DNA of 64,000 nucleotides, from assembly GCA_033220425.1 (NCBI GenBank), contig CM065652.1, positions 4,464,001-4,528,000 on the forward strand, read 5' to 3'. Position numbers and translations under genes: made by a program. Below are positions 60,974 to 64,000 of this stretch, in pieces. The first letter of the stretch is position 1. Every line of letters starts with the position of its first letter. The notes beneath the pieces were generated by a model, which saw nothing but the letters and a program-made list of their open reading frames with translations, searched no databases and was not told where the DNA came from. This DNA is from Lepraria neglecta (taxonomy: Eukaryota > Ascomycota > Lecanoromycetes > Lecanorales > Stereocaulaceae).

Positions 60974-61408
60974 TGTTACGACCCACGCCGGTTAGTAACC
61001 TAACAGTGCGATAACCGGGTGCGGGTGTAGATGTCTTATGCTTCTGTGGGAGAGGAGTCACTCAGGAGAATGGCAGTCTTTGCGGTTAGAGGTAATCAAT
61101 ACATTCTATATTGATAACTAGTAAAGTATAGTACAAGGAATACCAGGAGGATTAACCAAGTAATAGTTTACTAAGTTAAACCAAGTTGAACACGCTGTTC
61201 TAAACAACGGGCAAAGCCCCGTATATATAGACATAGGGAATCTCTGCCAAGAGTCTATGGTAGCCATGGTCGCCTGGCGCCTATTGCGCCCATCGCCCAT
61301 AGTAGCCATGGTCGCCTGGCGCCCATTGCGCCCATCGCTACAGCTGCTAGTCCTATCTGTAGTATTATGTCCTATAGGATAGTCCTGTCAGAACCTATGG
61401 TTCTAACA
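60974..61408 (-). repeat. Gypsy-2 LTR, right (5' LTR by gag-pol orientation)
   Basis: 435 bp, partner of 54,821-55,255, followed by the right-hand GCTAG target duplication. The same minisatellite is at about 61,250-61,335 and the TATA-like stretch at about 61,219. The primer-binding site next to it (minus strand ctttaaacaccctaaggg) does not match a common tRNA 3' end that I recognise. Confidence 0.88.
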
Positions 61409-62710
61409 GCTAGAGACTACAAATCGAAAAATATAGTATATCGACCGCAGCTAAATGTACTAGAAAAAGTATATATCTAGAATAATATAGACGGTACGCC
61501 TAAGGAAGAACTACTAGTATAGGATAAAGTCGAAGAAGACGTCGACTCCTAGTATAATAGGATGACGTAGAATAAACTCGACGAAGAATCTAACGATAAG
61601 GACGAATTTATAGACGAATCCGACTCTTCTATTAGGGACGAAGATAAAGAAAACCTGAGTATTAGAGATAGTAGTAATACCTAAGAGGAGAACTCTAAAT
61701 AGGACTAGGATAATAACGGGATAGATCTAGAGTAGAAAGAAGCCCTTAGTACGTTAGAAGCTAAATAGGAAGATATACGACTACTAAGGAAATTGATACC
61801 TGGATCTACTATATCTAAGGAAGGAGAAAACTCTAAGGAACTACTAATTAAACCTGAACCTAGACTCGTTATATCTAAGGGGAAAGGGAAGTAAGAAATA
61901 AAAGAGCGAAGGCTAAAGGAGTTATAGACGAGTATTAAAATTGAAAAAGACTATCGAAACGATATCTTCTACCTAGCTTACTAGCGAATATAATAGAAAT
62001 ACTATATAGATTGGTTATATCTAATATACGAACTAGTAAGATAATATACTAAAGGAGAACTATCTAAAGGATATAGTTTCTAACGATAGATATATTATAT
62101 TAAAGATTTATATAAGTAGTACCTAGCTTAAAAGCGAAAATATTAGTACTTCCTAGGGAACGGATAGATATAGATAAATAACTTACGAAGAGAATTAATC
62201 TACGATCTAAATATAGAAGAATATTATATAATAGAATAGTATATATACTTCTATAAGAAATATTAAAAGTATATAAAATAGAAAGAACTTATAGAATTCC
62301 TTCCCGTTTAGGGAAAAGAGTAATCCCTTATAGTAGGGGTAGCTATAAGGAGATTAATATATTAACCCCCAAATAATATTTGTGTTCCGCGCAGTATAAT
62401 ATATATATTAAAATACTAGTAGTTATTAATAGATAGCGGACCGTTGTGATAATAGATTCTAGAGCTACTAGAAACGTTATTTTACAAGATTTAGTACGGA
62501 TAATAGGAATACTAACTCGAAAGAAGTTATAGTAGTATAACCTTTAGATAGCTAATAGGTTAATACTATTAATAGAAAAGGTAGACGAAGAGATACTTTT
62601 ATTACCTATTATAATTTAGTACTACTATAAGGAGATTACCTTTAATATCGTTAGGATAGCTACCTATTATATAATTTTAGAAATACCTTAGTTAAAGAAG
62701 TATAACCTAA
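61409..62710 (+). mobile_element. Gypsy-3 segment (end of gag and protease part)
   Basis: Starts with the second half of the gag zinc-knuckle region and its basic linker, followed by a long acidic stretch (about 61,480-61,760). A retropepsin-like motif (VVIIDSRATRNVI) lies at about 62,445-62,485. It stops where Helitron C is inserted. Broken fossil of the outer Gypsy element. Confidence 0.7.
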
Positions 62711-63680
62711 CAAGTGAGTGCCCGTAATCTTCACAGAAGATTACCGTAAAAACGGCTATATCTCGCTTATTTTATACTCGATTTCGAAGATTTAAGCGGA
62801 ATTAGAAAGCCCTCTATTTATAGTATATTTTATATATATAAAGTTAAGCCCTAATCCTAATAGTGCAAAAGTTATTAAGGATTTAGTATATTAGTGCGTC
62901 GGGGGCGGCTGCGGGGGTAGCCTCAGGGAAGTCCGCAGGCAAAAACATGTTTTTTGAGCTTTCCTTAGCCAAACCTTAGCCAAATTTCAAAATTCGAACG
63001 GCGTTAGAAAGCGCATGCTTGGTTCCAAAACTTATGAAATCATTTCGATATCATATAACGTATATAGCGCGGGGCATTGCTGCGAAGAAGTTGCAGTGCG
63101 CATTCAACTTTTGATGTTCCAGGGTCCGGGGGTGCCAAGCTCAGTGCTTAGCATCTGGCACCGCCAGAAAAACATGGCGAAAACGCTTCTTTCGCTCATA
63201 ACTTTTGCGCAAATGGACCGATTTTGAAAATTTCGACGGTGTTGGAAAGCGCATACTTGGTTCCAAAACTTATGAAATCATTTCGATATCATATGACGTA
63301 TATAGCGCGGGGAAGTACTGCAAAGAAGTTACGGTGCGTATTCAGCTCAATGCTTGGTATTTGCCACTGAGCTTCGCGGTACATGCAGAATATGGCGAAA
63401 ACGCTTCTTTTGCTCATAACTATTGCGTAAATGGACCGATTCTAAAAATTCTTGATGCGCAAGCAAGCTAATGATTGACTCCAAAACATATGAAATCATC
63501 TCGATATCATATGAGGTATGTGGCGCGGGGAAGTAGTGCGAAGAAGTTGCGATGCGAATTCAACTTTTGGTGGTTGAAGGCGCTAGCCGAGAGAGGGAAT
63601 GCAGAATATAGGGCCAATCTGATTGGCTACAAGTGCGGAATTGCTCCGAATTTCCTCATAATCTATTATTAGAAGAAAGA
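62711..63680 (-). mobile_element. Helitron C, short non-autonomous Helitron
   Basis: 970 bp on the minus strand. The 5' end TCTTTCTTCTAATAATAGAT is at 63,680-63,661 after a host A; the 3' hairpin is at 62,724-62,744 and the end cactcacttg is before a host T. The 5' ~300 bp and 3' ~180 bp match Helitrons A and B. No Rep or helicase is present. Between the ends are three tandem copies of the family's ~200-bp repeat. The flanks match positions that are continuous in the protease-RT linker of Gypsy-1 and Gypsy-2. Confidence 0.8.
62945..63590. repeat. Three tandem ~200-225-bp repeat units inside Helitron C
   Basis: Units at about 62,945-63,168, 63,169-63,392 and 63,393-63,590. Each carries ggcgaaaacgcttctt (degenerate in the first), an nnaaatggaccgatt segment, cttatgaaatcatttcgata and tatatagcgcgggg. 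Single units occur in Helitron A (about 37,215-37,450) and Helitron B (about 54,160-54,345). Reading frames across the units (such as LGSKTYEIISISYDVYSAGK) are side effects of the repeat and not genes. Confidence 0.8.
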
Positions 63681-64000
63681 TAATCGATTAGATAAGAGGA
63701 GTACTCGAGATTAGAAGATTTAGCTATATTACTAAAATCGAACCTATATATCGATAGCGGATAATAGTAGATAAGAAGTTGAACCGAAGACCGATCGAGG
63801 TATATATTACCTTAGCTTCGTATAAGGATAATACTAAAAGGTAGTCTAACTCTATAGTTACTAGTAAAGGTTGGCGGGATAAAGAAGTAAGAGTTAAAGG
63901 AGGAATAGATATACCCTCCGTCCCTCGAGAATATAGTAAATAGATATATTTATTCGAGGAAGAGACGAATATAGAAGTATTACCTAGGTATTAGCTATAG
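63681..64000 (+). mobile_element. Gypsy-3 segment (protease-RT linker), runs off the window
   Basis: Plus-strand homologue of the minus-strand region at about 46,430-46,740 of Gypsy-1 and 58,550-58,880 of Gypsy-2 (for example tattcgaggaagagacg and accttagcttcgtataagg). Reverse transcriptase should lie beyond the window. Broken. Confidence 0.65.

Larger units (their letters stand above)
54821..61408 (-). mobile_element. Gypsy-2, full-length Ty3/Gypsy-type LTR retrotransposon (fossil)
   Basis: Two 435-bp LTRs (54,821-55,255 and 60,974-61,408) and a 5-bp target duplication GCTAG. On the minus strand: gag (about 60.9-59.3 kb; KWVEPFLKKYIEDDDKDGDV), aspartic protease (IDSGATGNFI at about 59,110-59,150), reverse transcriptase with the YLDD box (about 58.4-57.8 kb; TAIAYLDDILIYSKKKEEYV), RNase H, and integrase with HHCC finger (HHDDPLQGHPRVSKIIELLG, then CIQCQQNKSARYTKYG; about 57.05-56.4 kb). 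A purine-rich tract lies next to the left LTR. It is broken by many stops but keeps the longest open stretches in the nest, so it is probably the youngest insertion. Confidence 0.9.

Noticed and set aside
63015-63471. Two overlapping ORFs (70 and 88 codons) with shared peptide LGSKTYEIIS
   Set aside because: The shared peptide simply reflects the tandem DNA repeat inside Helitron C; the same frame appears on the opposite strand in Helitron A.

Overview
The window looks like nuclear DNA of a filamentous ascomycete (Pezizomycotina). Introns are 46-93 bp with one of 264 bp, genes sit on both strands, and the products are fungal (Mcm1, vacuolar ATPase subunit E, a Dnf-type flippase, Sen1, Mrs2, Las17, and the fungal-only domain types DUF3669 and DUF7730). 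The AT-rich half is depleted of CA/TG and full of TA while keeping CG, which is the signature of repeat-induced point mutation (RIP). I cannot name the species.

Region 1 (1 to about 34,690) is a gene-rich, balanced-composition block. In order it holds mcm1 (+), a NIPA-type Mg2+ transporter (+), a Sec14/CRAL-TRIO protein (-), V-ATPase subunit E (+), a probable Nse6/SLF2-like SMC5/6 partner (-), a Dnf1-type P4-ATPase (+), the R-loop helicase Sen1 (+), a decayed secreted metallopeptidase gene (+), a DUF7730 protein (-), mitochondrial Mrs2 (-) and the actin nucleation promoter Las17/WASP (-). Most genes are housekeeping and functionally unrelated. Two divergent pairs (Sec14-like/vma4 and Nse6-like/P4-ATPase) may share promoters. 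Exon coordinates were worked out by hand from splice sites and reading frame.

Region 2 (about 34,690 to 64,000) is an AT-rich, RIP-mutated transposon nest. One ordinary-composition gene (DUF3669, 35,227-36,534) stands in it. An old + strand Gypsy element (here Gypsy-3) is the outer shell. It has been split by Helitron A (37,112-51,686, +, with Helitron N-terminal, Rep and Pif1-like helicase regions), Helitron B (52,038-54,455, -), Gypsy-2 (54,821-61,408, -) and Helitron C (62,711-63,680, -). Helitron A itself carries two solo LTRs (37,670-38,088 and 38,752-39,267) and the full-length Gypsy-1 (42,641-49,230, -). All four LTR insertions show 5-bp target duplications (CCCTA, TATTA, TATAC, GCTAG), and the three Helitrons share both termini.

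The most interesting items are an antisense, cysteine-rich ORF just inside the LTR of both full-length Gypsy copies; the Helitron family with a CTTG-type 3' end; tandem minisatellites at the same place in all the LTRs, next to a TATA box; and the unmutated DUF3669 island inside the RIP compartment.
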